From NCBI RefSeq assembly GCF_019048525.1, contig NZ_CP077369.1:3100001-3164000 (forward strand): a stretch of 64,000 nucleotides of DNA, read 5' to 3'. The position numbers and the translations under genes are program-made. Positions 38,258 through 47,388 of this stretch are shown piece by piece. How positions within the stretch are numbered: position 1 is the stretch's first letter; every line of letters starts with the position of its first letter. The notes under the pieces were generated by a model. It worked only from the letters and a program-made list of their open reading frames with translations. It searched no databases and was not told the origin of the DNA. This stretch comes from Acinetobacter lwoffii (GTDB lineage: Bacteria > Pseudomonadota > Gammaproteobacteria > Pseudomonadales > Moraxellaceae).

Positions 38258-39580
38258 GTGAGCCTCTTACAAAATATCGTGATTATCTTAATACTCATCA
38301 CGGGGGCCGGTTTTTTATCTTTAACTGAAATCGCCCTCGCTGGTGCCCGTAAAGTCAAACTCAAAATTCTGGCTGAGTCGGGTGATCATCGCGCTCAAAA
38401 AGTTTTAGATCTACAAGAAAATTCTGCGGACTTCTTTGCAGCCTCTCAAATTGGTTTAAATGCAGTTGCCATTCTCGGCGGTATTTTAGGTGAAGGTGCC
38501 TTCCGCCCTTATATTTATAATTTTGTTTCCCGCTTTTACCAAGGACCTTGGGCTGACAATATTAGCTTTGCGCTCTCCTTTACTGTCGTCACTTCATTAT
38601 TTATTTTATTTGCGGACCTGATGCCGAAACGTCTGGCCATGATTGCGCCAGAAAAGATCGCAGTCTCAGTCATCGAGCCAATTCAGATTTTCATTAAAGT
38701 CTGTAAACCTTTGGCATGGTTCATTAACGCGATTGCCAATATGCTGTTCCGTCTGTTTAAAGTGAATACCATCCGGGATGACAATATTACTTTTGATGAT
38801 ATTTCCGCAGTGATGGATGCAGGTGCACAGGCCGGTGTACTACAAAAACAGGAACATCATTTCATTGAAAATGTATTCGAGCTTGAAGAGCGTAACGTGC
38901 CTTCGAGTATGACCACACGTGAAAATGTGGTGTTTTTCACCTTGAATGAACCGGAAGAAAGTATTCGGCAAAAGCTGGCGGAATATCCCTATTCCAAGTT
39001 TCTGGTGTGTAGTAATGACATCGACAGTGTGATTGGCTATGTCGATGCCAAAGATATTCTGGTGCGTATTTTGAATAACCAGTCGCTGCTGCAGCTCAAT
39101 GAAAATACCATCCGTAATGTGTTGACCATTCCGGATACTTTGACCTTATCGGAAGTTCTGGATCGTTTCCGCTCTACCAAGGAAAAGTTTGCCGTTGTCA
39201 TTAATGAATATGCGCTGGTCGTTGGGGTGATTACCCTTTCCGATATTATGATTACCGTGATGGGTGACTGGGTGACGCCTATTGAAGCCGATCAGCAAAT
39301 TATTAAACGAGATAATAATTCCTGGTTGATTGAAGGCAGTACACCGATTGAAGACATCAAGCATGCGCTTGAAATTGATGAGATGCCTGATGATGAAAAC
39401 TATGAAACCATCGCTGGCTTCATGATGTATAAATTACGCAAGATTCCACGTCCTGCAGATGCAGTGATATTTGGTGCTTATAAGTTTGAAGTGGTGGACG
39501 TCGATCACTTTAAAATTGACCAGTTACTGGTGACCCGCCTAATCGAAACCAATTCAGTTATTCAAGAAGAATCAGATTAA
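38258..39580 (+). CDS. HlyC/CorC-family (DUF21-CBS) membrane protein
   Basis: A 440-residue protein: an N-terminal CNNM/DUF21 membrane domain (about 1-185), a CBS pair (about 205-335) and a C-terminal CorC_HlyC domain (about 345-430). Members are linked to magnesium or cobalt efflux and to membrane integrity; the substrate here is not determined. The start is GTG at 38258, supported by AGGTGGA a few bases upstream. The stop codon lies inside its own terminator hairpin. Confidence 0.92.
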   Translation: MSLLQNIVIILILITGAGFLSLTEIALAGARKVKLKILAESGDHRAQKVLDLQENSADFFAASQIGLNAVAILGGILGEGAFRPYIYNFVSRFYQGPWADNISFALSFTVVTSLFILFADLMPKRLAMIAPEKIAVSVIEPIQIFIKVCKPLAWFINAIANMLFRLFKVNTIRDDNITFDDISAVMDAGAQAGVLQKQEHHFIENVFELEERNVPSSMTTRENVVFFTLNEPEESIRQKLAEYPYSKFLVCSNDIDSVIGYVDAKDILVRILNNQSLLQLNENTIRNVLTIPDTLTLSEVLDRFRSTKEKFAVVINEYALVVGVITLSDIMITVMGDWVTPIEADQQIIKRDNNSWLIEGSTPIEDIKHALEIDEMPDDENYETIAGFMMYKLRKIPRPADAVIFGAYKFEVVDVDHFKIDQLLVTRLIETNSVIQEESD

Positions 39581-39596
39581 TCTGGTTCTTCTTTTT
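39564..39596 (+). terminator. Terminator overlapping the stop codon of the CorC-type gene
   Basis: The arm at 39564-39577 pairs with 39580-39593 at 13 of 14 positions around a 2-base loop, followed by T. The TAA stop (39578-39580) is in the loop. Confidence 0.8.
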
Positions 39597-39616
39597 AGCC
39601 CTCTATTCAAAAAATT

Positions 39617-40472
39617 AGGGTGTGTTGACACTTTTAGCTTAAAAAAATAGCGAAGTAGTAAAATCAAATCGCCAAACCCAATTTTACTATTCGCTATGCC
39701 TCGTACCATGCTGACAGATCAACACTGGCAAAAGTTGAAAGTTATTCTGCGTAATTTATCCATTCACCACAACTCAAATTTACGCAATTTTATTGAAGCT
39801 ATTCTCTATAGAATTAGAACAGGCTGTCCGTGGCGAGATATTCCTTCTTGTTTTGGTCATTCCAACTCTATTTTCAAACGTTTTAATCGTTGGTCAAGCA
39901 GCGGTAAGTTACTTAGATTATTCAAATTACTAGCCTCATGCCCCGATATGGAGTGGATTTTTATTGATGGCTCTCATGTACGTGCTCATCAACATTCTGC
40001 CGGTATAGCGAATCAATCTATTTCTAAAAGTGTAGGAGGAAACTCCTCAAAAATACATTTGATTATTGATGCACATGGCAATCCTATTGATTTCATGATT
40101 ACCGATGGAACCACACATGATGTTAAAGTTGCACCTGATTTAATATCAACATTAGATTTAAAAGAGACAAAAGTGGTATGTGCAGATAAAGGCTATGATT
40201 CAGAACCACTGCGTGAACAGATCAGGAAAACAGGGACTAAAGCGAATATACCAAAGAAAACAAATAGCCAATCGAACAATGATCATATGGACTGGTATTT
40301 ATATAAAATCAGGAATTTAGTTGAAAATATGTTTTGTAGATTAAAGCAATTTAGAGGAATAGCTACTCGATATGACAAGCTCAAAAGAAATTATCAAAGT
40401 TCTGTTGCTTTAGCCTGTATATTTTTATGGCTACCTAGGGTTAATTATGAACAGTAAATGTCAACAGACCCT
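39617..40472 (+). mobile_element. IS5-family insertion sequence, complete
   Basis: The element is bounded by inverted repeats AGGGTGTGTTGACA (39617-39630) and TGTCAACAGACCCT (40459-40472), which match at 13 of 14 bases. It is about 856 bases long with one intact transposase ORF. The target duplication is short: ATT on both sides if the ends are as given, or TA if the element begins at GGGT. It lies between the CorC-type gene and a small membrane-protein gene. Confidence 0.9.
39696..40457 (+). CDS. IS5-family transposase
   Basis: A 253-residue single-frame DDE transposase. An N-terminal DUF4096-like domain (LTDQHWQKLKVIL, IEAILYRIRTGCPWRDIP) is followed by catalytic Asp in FIDGSHVRAH, Asp in VCADKGYDSEPL, and Glu in RNLVENMFCRLKQFRGIATR. 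All three catalytic residues and the R/Y context of the IS5 group are present, so the element may be active. Many relatives split this protein by a frameshift; here it is one frame. Confidence 0.95.
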   Translation: MPRTMLTDQHWQKLKVILRNLSIHHNSNLRNFIEAILYRIRTGCPWRDIPSCFGHSNSIFKRFNRWSSSGKLLRLFKLLASCPDMEWIFIDGSHVRAHQHSAGIANQSISKSVGGNSSKIHLIIDAHGNPIDFMITDGTTHDVKVAPDLISTLDLKETKVVCADKGYDSEPLREQIRKTGTKANIPKKTNSQSNNDHMDWYLYKIRNLVENMFCRLKQFRGIATRYDKLKRNYQSSVALACIFLWLPRVNYEQ

Positions 40473-40501
40473 ATTCTAATAAAAAAATCATAAGGTGAGT
40501 G

Positions 40502-40780
40502 ATGAATATTTCTGCATTATTGGCATGTCTGTTTTTTTATTCAGCCCTGTATTTATTTTACTTCTTTTTTGCCAAACAGCAGAATCTCCTGCTTTTACTG
40601 GCAGCCATCATTCTGATGGTTTTAACGGTTTTCATTATTCCCTCCTCGCATGAACGTCGTCGTCAAGGTTTCGACTCGACCTTGAGGTTTGGAGAGTATT
40701 TTTATTGGCCCTTGATCATCTGGTGGCGTTTATTTATTTTGCCCATCAGCTGGCTGATTGCACTGATGTATCGCGATTAA
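40502..40780 (+). CDS. Small hydrophobic membrane protein
   Basis: A 92-residue protein with three hydrophobic segments (about 5-25, 29-46 and 70-88) and a basic loop HERRRQGFDS. I do not recognise it. AAGGTGAG directly precedes the ATG at 40502; an in-frame GTG one codon earlier is less likely. The right end of the IS5 element is only 29 bases upstream, so the insertion has probably removed or replaced its promoter. Confidence 0.65.
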   Translation: MNISALLACLFFYSALYLFYFFFAKQQNLLLLLAAIILMVLTVFIIPSSHERRRQGFDSTLRFGEYFYWPLIIWWRLFILPISWLIALMYRD

Positions 40781-40806
40781 AAAAAGCACCCCAAGGTGCT
40801 TTTTAA
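40779..40806. terminator. Bidirectional terminator between convergent genes
   Basis: AAAAAGCACC and GGTGCTTTTT pair around CCAA between two convergent genes. Confidence 0.88.
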
Positions 40807-40819
40807 AACTATTTATAAT

Positions 40820-41326
40820 TTAGACTTTCGCTAATAAAGCCTCAAGAACGGCTTGATAGTGAATCTGGATATCATCTTCTAAAATTTTATAAGCATTATC
40901 GAATTGCACCATTGGCCAGCCCTCTTTCCAGAACGGAAAAATATTGTGCAGGTCATGGGTGACAATGGCATCTTCACGCACAATTGCTTGGGCAATTTGT
41001 GACAGTACCTGTGCAGTTTCAGCACCATCAATCGCCATATAATCGATACCGCGCGCTTTTAAAATACGGATTCGGTCTTTTTTATAACGGATTTTTTTGA
41101 TTTGTGCTGCATTCAGCCCCAAAGCCAAAGATACCGCTTCGACAAACTTGTCTTCAAATGACTGATTCAATGCTACTAAGGCTGCTTTATGCGCTTCCTG
41201 ACGACCAGCTTTACCACCCTGACGAATTGCTGCTTGCGCCTCAGTATTTAGCTCATCCTTTTTCATACTTTGCAGGATGTCTAAAATTTCGATGTCGCTT
41301 AACGCCTGAGGAGATTGATCAGTCAT
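40820..41326 (-). CDS. Conserved hypothetical protein, 168 aa
   Basis: A soluble alpha-helical protein with no signal peptide or membrane helix. Notable segments are IRQGGKAGRQEAHKAALVAL and KKIRYKKDRIRILKARGIDY, a basic patch that could contact nucleic acid (inference). I do not recognise a family. It is convergent with the small membrane-protein gene. It is probably real, as it has a good start (ATG at 41326) and no rival frame. Confidence 0.7.
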   Translation of the reverse strand: MTDQSPQALSDIEILDILQSMKKDELNTEAQAAIRQGGKAGRQEAHKAALVALNQSFEDKFVEAVSLALGLNAAQIKKIRYKKDRIRILKARGIDYMAIDGAETAQVLSQIAQAIVREDAIVTHDLHNIFPFWKEGWPMVQFDNAYKILEDDIQIHYQAVLEALLAKV

Positions 41327-41497
41327 AAACTGTCCTTAAAAAAATAAATCTTGAATCGGCTATTTTCGCATAATTCGTCGCTAAAAAACTAAAATCTTCA
41401 TGATTAAAACAGTGCTACGTTCTGAAACTGCATTTCTTCTGCGATTTTGCGCAAAATCGACTATAGTGCTTCATCTATATATTAAATTAATCTCTGG

Positions 41498-42229
41498 ATG
41501 ATGCCCACTACGCAAGTGACTTTGTTGCTACAGCAACTTAAGCGCCAATATCCGACTGCATTTAAAGGAAATTACCTGTTTTACAGTCAGATTAAAATCC
41601 GTGGAATCTGGGGTAAAGCCAAGCTTTTAATTCCTTGGGCCTTGGCCGCCATGATTTTTGTTCCCATCAGTTTGATGTTAGGAGATTTCGTACAGCAATC
41701 TTTTGTGCAAATCAGCGAATTTCAGGCGCAGAGTTATGCCATGTTGGCCATTCTACTGTTCCTGATGTTGAGTCTCACCTTGATTCTGTACCAGATTCAG
41801 CATTCTTCTTATTCGCTGTATCAATTATTACGGCATACCCCGATCAAGATGGCTATTGTGATTCTGATGCAAGCCTTAAATCTGGTCTTTATACAAAGCA
41901 GTTTGCTGATGTGGAGCTTATTCTTCTTTGGCGTGAGCTTTGGTTTTGTGCGCTTTTATCGAGAAAATTTATTCAAGGAAAATAGTAAAAATACTGAGCA
42001 CTATCAGCTACAACAATTACGTAAAATCTGTTTTTGGGCTTATAAACAAACCTGCCTGATCCGACTAAAATTACGTTTTTATTCAAGCCATGATCCTCGG
42101 TATGCCGAACTAAAACAGCAATTAAATCACTATGCCGGGTTATATACGCGGCTGCTGAAATATGAGCATCAATATTGTAAAACGATCAAGCATCTAGATG
42201 TCGACAGCTATCTGGATGAAAATTCATAG
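41498..42229 (+). CDS. Uncharacterised four-helix membrane protein (paralogue A)
   Basis: A 243-residue inner-membrane protein: a cytoplasmic N-terminus with QQLKRQYPTAFKGN, four hydrophobic helices (about 48-72, 82-106, 119-138 and 140-158), then a polar C-terminal region containing LQQLRKICFWAYKQT. The same N-terminal and C-terminal motifs, in the same order around four helices, occur in the gene at 42577. No known domain recognised. Two ATGs in a row open the frame. It ends 170 bases before tRNA-Leu. Confidence 0.7.
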   Translation: MMPTTQVTLLLQQLKRQYPTAFKGNYLFYSQIKIRGIWGKAKLLIPWALAAMIFVPISLMLGDFVQQSFVQISEFQAQSYAMLAILLFLMLSLTLILYQIQHSSYSLYQLLRHTPIKMAIVILMQALNLVFIQSSLLMWSLFFFGVSFGFVRFYRENLFKENSKNTEHYQLQQLRKICFWAYKQTCLIRLKLRFYSSHDPRYAELKQQLNHYAGLYTRLLKYEHQYCKTIKHLDVDSYLDENS

Positions 42230-42399
42230 TTCTCTCTATCCTTTTTCATTGGCCATCTTAAAGATCTGCAAATATTGAATTTTAAAAAACGTTGATTTGC
42301 TGATTTTTAGAATAGAAGCCACGGAATTGCTTGAAAAGAAAGCAATCATTTCGGAATTTGCTTGCCAAGCTTTATTTCGTCCTCTATTATTGCGCACAT

Positions 42400-42485
42400 G
42401 CCCGAGTGGTGAAATCGGTAGACACAGGGGATTTAAAATCCCCCGCCCACAAAGCGTGCCAGTTCGAGTCTGGCCTCGGGCACCA
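42400..42485 (+). tRNA. tRNA-Leu(UAA)
   Basis: An 86-base class II tRNA. GCCCGAG (42400-42406) pairs with CTCGGGC (42475-42481), the anticodon stem GGGGA/TCCCC encloses TTTAAAA (anticodon UAA), there is a long variable arm and a T-loop TTCGAGT. The CCA end is encoded at 42483-42485. The 3' end is part of a perfect palindrome with downstream sequence. Confidence 0.97.
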
Positions 42486-42508
42486 TTTTAATCTTTATTA
42501 AAATGGTG
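42481..42508 (+). repeat. Perfect 12-bp palindrome including the tRNA-Leu CCA end
   Basis: CACCATTTTAAT (42481-42492) and ATTAAAATGGTG (42497-42508) are exact complements around CTTT. The left arm starts inside the tRNA acceptor end. In the precursor RNA this would pair the CCA end into a hairpin. Confidence 0.8.
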
Positions 42509-42512
42509 CAAT

Positions 42513-42541
42513 AAAAAATCCAGCATTAGGCTGGTTTTTTT
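42513..42541 (+). terminator. Terminator after tRNA-Leu
   Basis: AAAAAATCCAGC and GGCTGGTTTTTTT pair around ATTA. The T run follows directly. Confidence 0.85.
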
Positions 42542-42576
42542 GTGCCTGCATTTTATTCTTTTAACGCGAAATCCCC

Positions 42577-43263
42577 ATGTCAGAATTAAAACACTTCGAT
42601 CTCGCTACATTACAATTACGTCATCCAGACGCTTTTTTCCTGAAGCTGCGTTATAGCCGCTTTAAATTTAATGCCCTGCAAAATATCCAGTTTGTTATCG
42701 CGATTAATTTACTGTCCCTTCTGGTCTGTGTAGCCTGTAGTATCAGCTCCGTATTTCTGGAATATTATTTTTTTAAAAACGCCACGATCGCCTTTAATGT
42801 CACCTTAATTGTGTTGATGGCACTACTGTATCCCTATATCTGGTATGCGCAATATCAGGCACAATTTAGTTCCAAAGCCTATAGTCAGCGTTTGCAAAAC
42901 TGTCTCTATCTGCAAATTCCAATTTTTCTATGTTTGCTGCTTAACCTTTATCTGATTCATTCGGATGTGCTGATCATTATCAGCATGATCTTTTTAGCGA
43001 TTTCCTCCTTTGGGGTGGTCATCCTGGAACCTTTATTTAAAAGTTCCTGTAGCGCAATTGATCAGATCAGGTTGCAGAAACTCCGGCAACTGGCTTTTTG
43101 GGCTTATCAACAATCCAGATCAAAAACACCGCAACAGATTCAAGGTCAGTCAGATCTGCAGGCTTATTACCAGAATCTGTATCAGCAATGCATGAATGAA
43201 GAGCAACAATTACTAGGCTCGATTCGCTTTAATAACTTTAAAGATTATTTCAATAGACAATAA
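42577..43263 (+). CDS. Uncharacterised four-helix membrane protein (paralogue B)
   Basis: A 228-residue membrane protein with the same plan as the gene at 41498: N-terminal LATLQLRHPDAFFLKLRYSR, four helices (about 38-66, 70-90, 108-128 and 132-152), and C-terminal LQKLRQLAFWAYQQS. Overall identity appears low, but the motif order and spacing agree. Function unknown. It begins 35 bases after the tRNA-Leu terminator and ends at its own terminator. Confidence 0.7.
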   Translation: MSELKHFDLATLQLRHPDAFFLKLRYSRFKFNALQNIQFVIAINLLSLLVCVACSISSVFLEYYFFKNATIAFNVTLIVLMALLYPYIWYAQYQAQFSSKAYSQRLQNCLYLQIPIFLCLLLNLYLIHSDVLIIISMIFLAISSFGVVILEPLFKSSCSAIDQIRLQKLRQLAFWAYQQSRSKTPQQIQGQSDLQAYYQNLYQQCMNEEQQLLGSIRFNNFKDYFNRQ

Positions 43264-43288
43264 AAAACCCTGCATCTGCAGGGTTTTC
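43263..43288. terminator. Bidirectional terminator between convergent genes
   Basis: AAAAAACCCTGCA and TGCAGGGTTTT pair around TC. It separates the paralogue B gene from a convergent small gene. Confidence 0.85.
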
Positions 43289-43293
43289 TTAAA

Positions 43294-43608
43294 TCACCAT
43301 TCACGATTGGTAATTAGCTCTTCCATTTCAATATCGAACAGACCTTGTTCTTGCACCACCATCATCATGGCTTCGGCAATATAATCTGCAGCACTATCAT
43401 CCAGAGATGAATCCAGATCTTCAAACTGAGGTTTCATGACATTAATATCAGCCACAGTCAGATTGGCAAGCTGATAAATTTCTTGATCTGACAAACCTGA
43501 TTTAGCAACTTTTTGGGCAAAACGTTCGATGTGCTGCTTGATTTCAGCAACCAGAATATCGGGATAATATTCATCATCGAACATGGGGAGAAGTAAATCT
43601 GCAAACAT
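43294..43608 (-). CDS. Small acidic hypothetical protein
   Basis: A 104-residue acidic protein starting MFADLLLPMFDDEYYPDILV. The DEYYPD...V..IK pattern faintly recalls the DUF5713 family, but I am not sure. An upstream in-frame GTG (43617) is less likely, because AGAGTG sits at good distance from the ATG at 43608. It is on the same strand as folP upstream, about 110 bases away. Confidence 0.65.
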   Translation of the reverse strand: MFADLLLPMFDDEYYPDILVAEIKQHIERFAQKVAKSGLSDQEIYQLANLTVADINVMKPQFEDLDSSLDDSAADYIAEAMMMVVQEQGLFDIEMEELITNREW

Positions 43609-43716
43609 TACAGGCACTCTAAAGGATGACTATCTAATCTAAGCGTGCCTATATAGCATATTGTTGCTCAAAAGCCAAACAACATTGCCAATGTAGGGAT
43701 TTCCCAGCCTCGCTTT

Positions 43717-44568
43717 CTAAGCCATTTGCATAGCCTGCCAGATTTTAATCGCATCGGCTGTAGCCTTAACATCATGTGCCCGTACCATACATGCACCCTG
43801 CTGAATGCTCAGTAAATGCGCTGTTGCCGAACCCACTGCACGCTCTTGCGGCTCTGCACCATCTAGAACTGTCCCGATAAAGCGTTTACGAGATAAAGCA
43901 GACAGAATCGGATAGCCCATTTCGGTCAGTTTATAAAATTCGTTCAATAGCTTTAAATTTTGCTGGGCATTTTTGGCGAAACCAAAACCCGGATCAATCA
44001 TGATATTTTTTGCTTTTACTCCAACATCCAAGGCATCCTGAACACGTTGGGATAACTCGCGAATCACATCAGCAGTGACGTCCTCATATTGATCCAGATT
44101 GTTCATGGTGATTGGTTCACCGCGCATATGCATGATGATGACCGGAATATTCAGCTCTGCTGCAGTCTGCAATGCATTTGGTCGAGTCAAAGCACGGACA
44201 TCATTCCAGATATGCGCTCCCGCCTCTACCGCTGCGCGTATGACTTCAGGTTGCGACGTATCAATCGAGAGAATGACCTTATGTTTAGCCAGTTCTTCCA
44301 CCACAGGCACTACGCGGCGAATTTCTTCTTCCACTTCTACCACTGCGGCACCTGGACGGGTCGATTCACCGCCAATATCTATTACGGTTGCTCCTTCGGC
44401 CATCATTTCCAGTGCGCGGGCGACTGCATCTTCTTTTTGATTATGCCGACCACCATCACTAAAAGAGTCTGGGGTGACATTAAGAATCCCCATCACATGC
44501 GGCTGGGATAAGTCCAATTTTAAATCACCAAATGTCCATACATGTGGTAACAAAGGCATCAGCTGCAT
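43717..44568 (-). CDS. folP: Dihydropteroate synthase
   Basis: FolP condenses p-aminobenzoate with the pterin pyrophosphate in folate synthesis and is the sulfonamide target. The 283-residue TIM barrel has GILNVTPDSFSDGGRH (signature 1), IDIGGESTRPGAAVV (signature 2), and the C-terminal SRKRF and ATAHLLSIQQGACMVRAHDV segments. In E. coli folP follows ftsH directly; here a GNAT gene lies between them, so the ancestral order is kept but interrupted. Confidence 0.97.
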   Translation of the reverse strand: MQLMPLLPHVWTFGDLKLDLSQPHVMGILNVTPDSFSDGGRHNQKEDAVARALEMMAEGATVIDIGGESTRPGAAVVEVEEEIRRVVPVVEELAKHKVILSIDTSQPEVIRAAVEAGAHIWNDVRALTRPNALQTAAELNIPVIIMHMRGEPITMNNLDQYEDVTADVIRELSQRVQDALDVGVKAKNIMIDPGFGFAKNAQQNLKLLNEFYKLTEMGYPILSALSRKRFIGTVLDGAEPQERAVGSATAHLLSIQQGACMVRAHDVKATADAIKIWQAMQMA

Positions 44569-44646
44569 GATTCAATACTCACTCAAAATAACCCCGATAT
44601 TGTCTTATGGATCGCCGAATAAAGCAAAACTGAATAAGACTAGGAC

Positions 44647-45261
44647 CTAGATTTCGAAGTAATTGTTTCGGGAATATTTCATCAGTTTAGATTGTAATAA
44701 TACTTTCGTATATGCCCATTCACTTTCTAAAATACTATAGATATAGCTATCTCGAATAGTCTGTCCATCTTTACGTAGCATATGACACCTGATAATGTCA
44801 TCTCGTTTGGCACCAAATGCCTCAATCGCTTTTTGGCTGGGAAGATTCAAATGATCAGTTCGAAAGCCGACCACCTGAGCATTTAAATTTTCAAAAGCAT
44901 GTCTTAACAAAAGATATTTACAAACGCGATTTACATAAGCTCTGTGATAGCGCTTGGCATACCAGGTATAACCAATTTCAAAACGTGGAATTTCCGCTTT
45001 AATATCATGATAACTGGTGGTTCCAATTGCTTGGCCGGAGTTTAAATCAATTACGGCAAAAACCATTCTTTCACCTTGAGCCTGTTGTTCGAAAGCTTGA
45101 GAAAAATATTTTTTTAAGTTATGCAGATAAGGCACCGAATTATATAAAATCTTACATAAATTTTCTTCAGCGCATGCAACCACTAAATCAGAAAAATGTT
45201 CCCAGCTCAACGGTTCAAGACGAAGCTGGTAAACACTGGATTCCAGAACAGGCATATTCAT
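44647..45261 (-). CDS. GNAT-family N-acetyltransferase, RimJ/RimL type
   Basis: A 204-residue acetyltransferase of the GNAT fold. Characteristic parts are LRLEPLSWEHFSDLV at the N-terminus, AIGTTSYHDI (strand 4), FEIGYTWYAKRYHRAYVNRV (acetyl-CoA-binding region) and VVGFRTDHLNLPSQKAIEAFGAKRD-type sequence in the C-terminal half. The substrate could be a ribosomal protein N-terminus, an amino acid or a drug; the sequence does not decide. It lies between the ftsH terminator and folP. Confidence 0.88.
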   Translation of the reverse strand: MNMPVLESSVYQLRLEPLSWEHFSDLVVACAEENLCKILYNSVPYLHNLKKYFSQAFEQQAQGERMVFAVIDLNSGQAIGTTSYHDIKAEIPRFEIGYTWYAKRYHRAYVNRVCKYLLLRHAFENLNAQVVGFRTDHLNLPSQKAIEAFGAKRDDIIRCHMLRKDGQTIRDSYIYSILESEWAYTKVLLQSKLMKYSRNNYFEI

Positions 45262-45332
45262 TTTTGTTTTTCTTATTCATTTTTAATCGCTCAATATAAC
45301 ACTCAAAAAGATATGACAAAAATGACAAGCAT

Positions 45333-45359
45333 AAAAAACCACCCGAAGGTGGTTTTTTT
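45333..45359 (-). terminator. Intrinsic terminator after ftsH
   Basis: AAAAAACCACC pairs with GGTGGTTTTTT around CGAA immediately after the ftsH stop (minus strand). Confidence 0.9.
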
Positions 45360-45366
45360 ATTGAGC

Positions 45367-47289
45367 TTAGTTCGCTGGCAATGGCGGAGGAGTCAACGGA
45401 CCATCATCTGGCGTTACATCAATCACAGGATTATCTGCAACATAGACTTTTGGTGGCTGAGGCTCACGACCTTCCATGATGTCACGGATTTGATCACGAT
45501 CAATGGTTTCCCATTCCATCAAGGCTTTCACCATCGCATGGGCAATATCTTTTTTGCTTTCCAAGATATCGCGTGCGATTTTATATTGCTCATCTAGAAT
45601 TCGACGAATTTCACGATCGACTTCTAGTTGTGTGGTTTCCGAAATACTGCGGCTACCAATACTGCCCATGAAAGATTGCTGTGCATCTTCTTCATAGACC
45701 ATGACACCGAGTTTGTCCGACATACCATATTTGGTCACCATCGCACGTGCCATTTTGGTTGCACGTTCGAAGTCATTTGAAGCGCCGGTCGACATCTGGT
45801 TAATGAAGACTTCTTCAGCAATACGGCCACCAAACAAAATCGAAAGTTCATTCAACATTTTGTCTTTGTAATGGCTGGTCTGGTCAAATTCAGGCAGCTG
45901 CCAGGTAACACCTAAAGCCCAGCCACGTGGCATGATTGTCACCTTATGCACAGGATCTGTACCTGGCAAGCTTTCAGCAACAATCGCATGCCCTGCTTCA
46001 TGATAAGCCGTCGCACGACGCTCTTCATCACGAAGTACCATCGATTTACGCTCAGGACCCATATACAGCTTGTCTTTTGCATCTTCAAAGTCATGCATAT
46101 CGACGGTGTTTTTGTTACGGCGTGCAGCAAATAAAGCAGCTTCATTCACCAGGTTTGCTAATTGCGCACCCGAGAAGCCCGGTGTACCACGTGCAAGAAC
46201 TTTAACATCCACACCTGTCACTGAAGGCAATTTTTTCAAATGTACATTCAGGATTTGTTCACGACCTTTAATGTCTGGCAAACCAACCACAACTTGACGG
46301 TCAAAACGGCCTGGACGAAGAAGTGCTTTATCCAGTACATCTGCACGGTTGGTTGCAGCAATCACGATAATGCCTTCATTGCCCTCAAAGCCGTCCATTT
46401 CAACCAGCATCTGGTTCAGTGTCTGTTCACGTTCATCGTGACCACCACCAGTACCTGAACCACGATGACGACCGACTGCATCAATCTCATCAATAAAGAT
46501 GATACATGGCGCATGACGTTTCGCCTGTTCGAACATGTCACGAACACGGGATGCACCGACACCGACAAACATCTCAACGAAGTCAGAACCTGAAATACTA
46601 AAGAATGGAACTTTCGCTTCACCGGCAATGGCTTTGGCAAGTAGGGTTTTACCCGTACCTGGAGGACCGACCATTAACACACCGCGTGGAATACTCGCAC
46701 CCAGACGTTTAAATTTGGTTGGATCTTTCAGGAAATCTACGATTTCAACGACTTCTTGCTTGGCTTCGTCACAACCAGCAACATCAGTGAAAGTGACTTT
46801 AATCTGATCTTCAGACAGCATTTTGGCTTTAGATTTACCAAAACTCATTGGGCCGTTTTTACCACCTGCACCGCCACCCATGTTGCGCATAAAGAACATG
46901 AATAACAAAATGATTAAAAGTACAGGGAAACTTGCAATAAGCAACTGCATGAGCAAGCCTTGACGTTGTGGTGCTTCACCTTCAACCACAACATTATTTT
47001 TAATCAGGCTTGGCATCAGTTCAGGATCCTGAACTGCCGGACGGATACTTTCAAACTCTGAACCGTTCGATTTTTCGCCACGGATTCTTTCGCCGTCAAT
47101 CACAACTTGTTTAATTTGGCCAGCATTGACCGCGGCAACAAACTCTGAGTAGTTCATTGTAGTCGGTTGATTGCGGTCACTGACGTTGCTGAAGATTAAC
47201 ACCAGCACACCCAGTATCACGAGCCACAATACGGCATTCTTAAAAAGATCGCTCAAAGCTTTATTCCCATTCCAATCTAATTTGATCAT
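45367..47289 (-). CDS. ftsH: ATP-dependent zinc metalloprotease FtsH
   Basis: FtsH is the membrane-anchored AAA+ protease that removes damaged membrane proteins and short-lived regulators. The 640-residue protein has helix 1 (about 20-34), a periplasmic domain, helix 2 (about 112-133) and Walker A GPPGTGKT (208-215). Walker B IIFIDEID, the second region of homology, and the zinc site HEAGH (430-434) follow. It is 99 bases after rlmE on the same strand, the conserved rlmE-ftsH order. Pro-rich C-terminal tail ([12 protein letters not shown]). Confidence 0.98.
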   Translation of the reverse strand: MIKLDWNGNKALSDLFKNAVLWLVILGVLVLIFSNVSDRNQPTTMNYSEFVAAVNAGQIKQVVIDGERIRGEKSNGSEFESIRPAVQDPELMPSLIKNNVVVEGEAPQRQGLLMQLLIASFPVLLIILLFMFFMRNMGGGAGGKNGPMSFGKSKAKMLSEDQIKVTFTDVAGCDEAKQEVVEIVDFLKDPTKFKRLGASIPRGVLMVGPPGTGKTLLAKAIAGEAKVPFFSISGSDFVEMFVGVGASRVRDMFEQAKRHAPCIIFIDEIDAVGRHRGSGTGGGHDEREQTLNQMLVEMDGFEGNEGIIVIAATNRADVLDKALLRPGRFDRQVVVGLPDIKGREQILNVHLKKLPSVTGVDVKVLARGTPGFSGAQLANLVNEAALFAARRNKNTVDMHDFEDAKDKLYMGPERKSMVLRDEERRATAYHEAGHAIVAESLPGTDPVHKVTIMPRGWALGVTWQLPEFDQTSHYKDKMLNELSILFGGRIAEEVFINQMSTGASNDFERATKMARAMVTKYGMSDKLGVMVYEEDAQQSFMGSIGSRSISETTQLEVDREIRRILDEQYKIARDILESKKDIAHAMVKALMEWETIDRDQIRDIMEGREPQPPKVYVADNPVIDVTPDDGPLTPPPLPAN

Positions 47290-47388
47290 GCCCTGTTCAG
47301 GGTGACCTTAATACTTAAGCTGTAAATCAACTTACAATTATCTGAAAACGTACAAAATGCACAATTTTTAACGACTTGGCAAGTAGAC

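Noticed and set aside
42297..42491. 64-codon ORF over tRNA-Leu
   Set aside because: It reads through the tRNA gene and has no ribosome-binding site or protein character.
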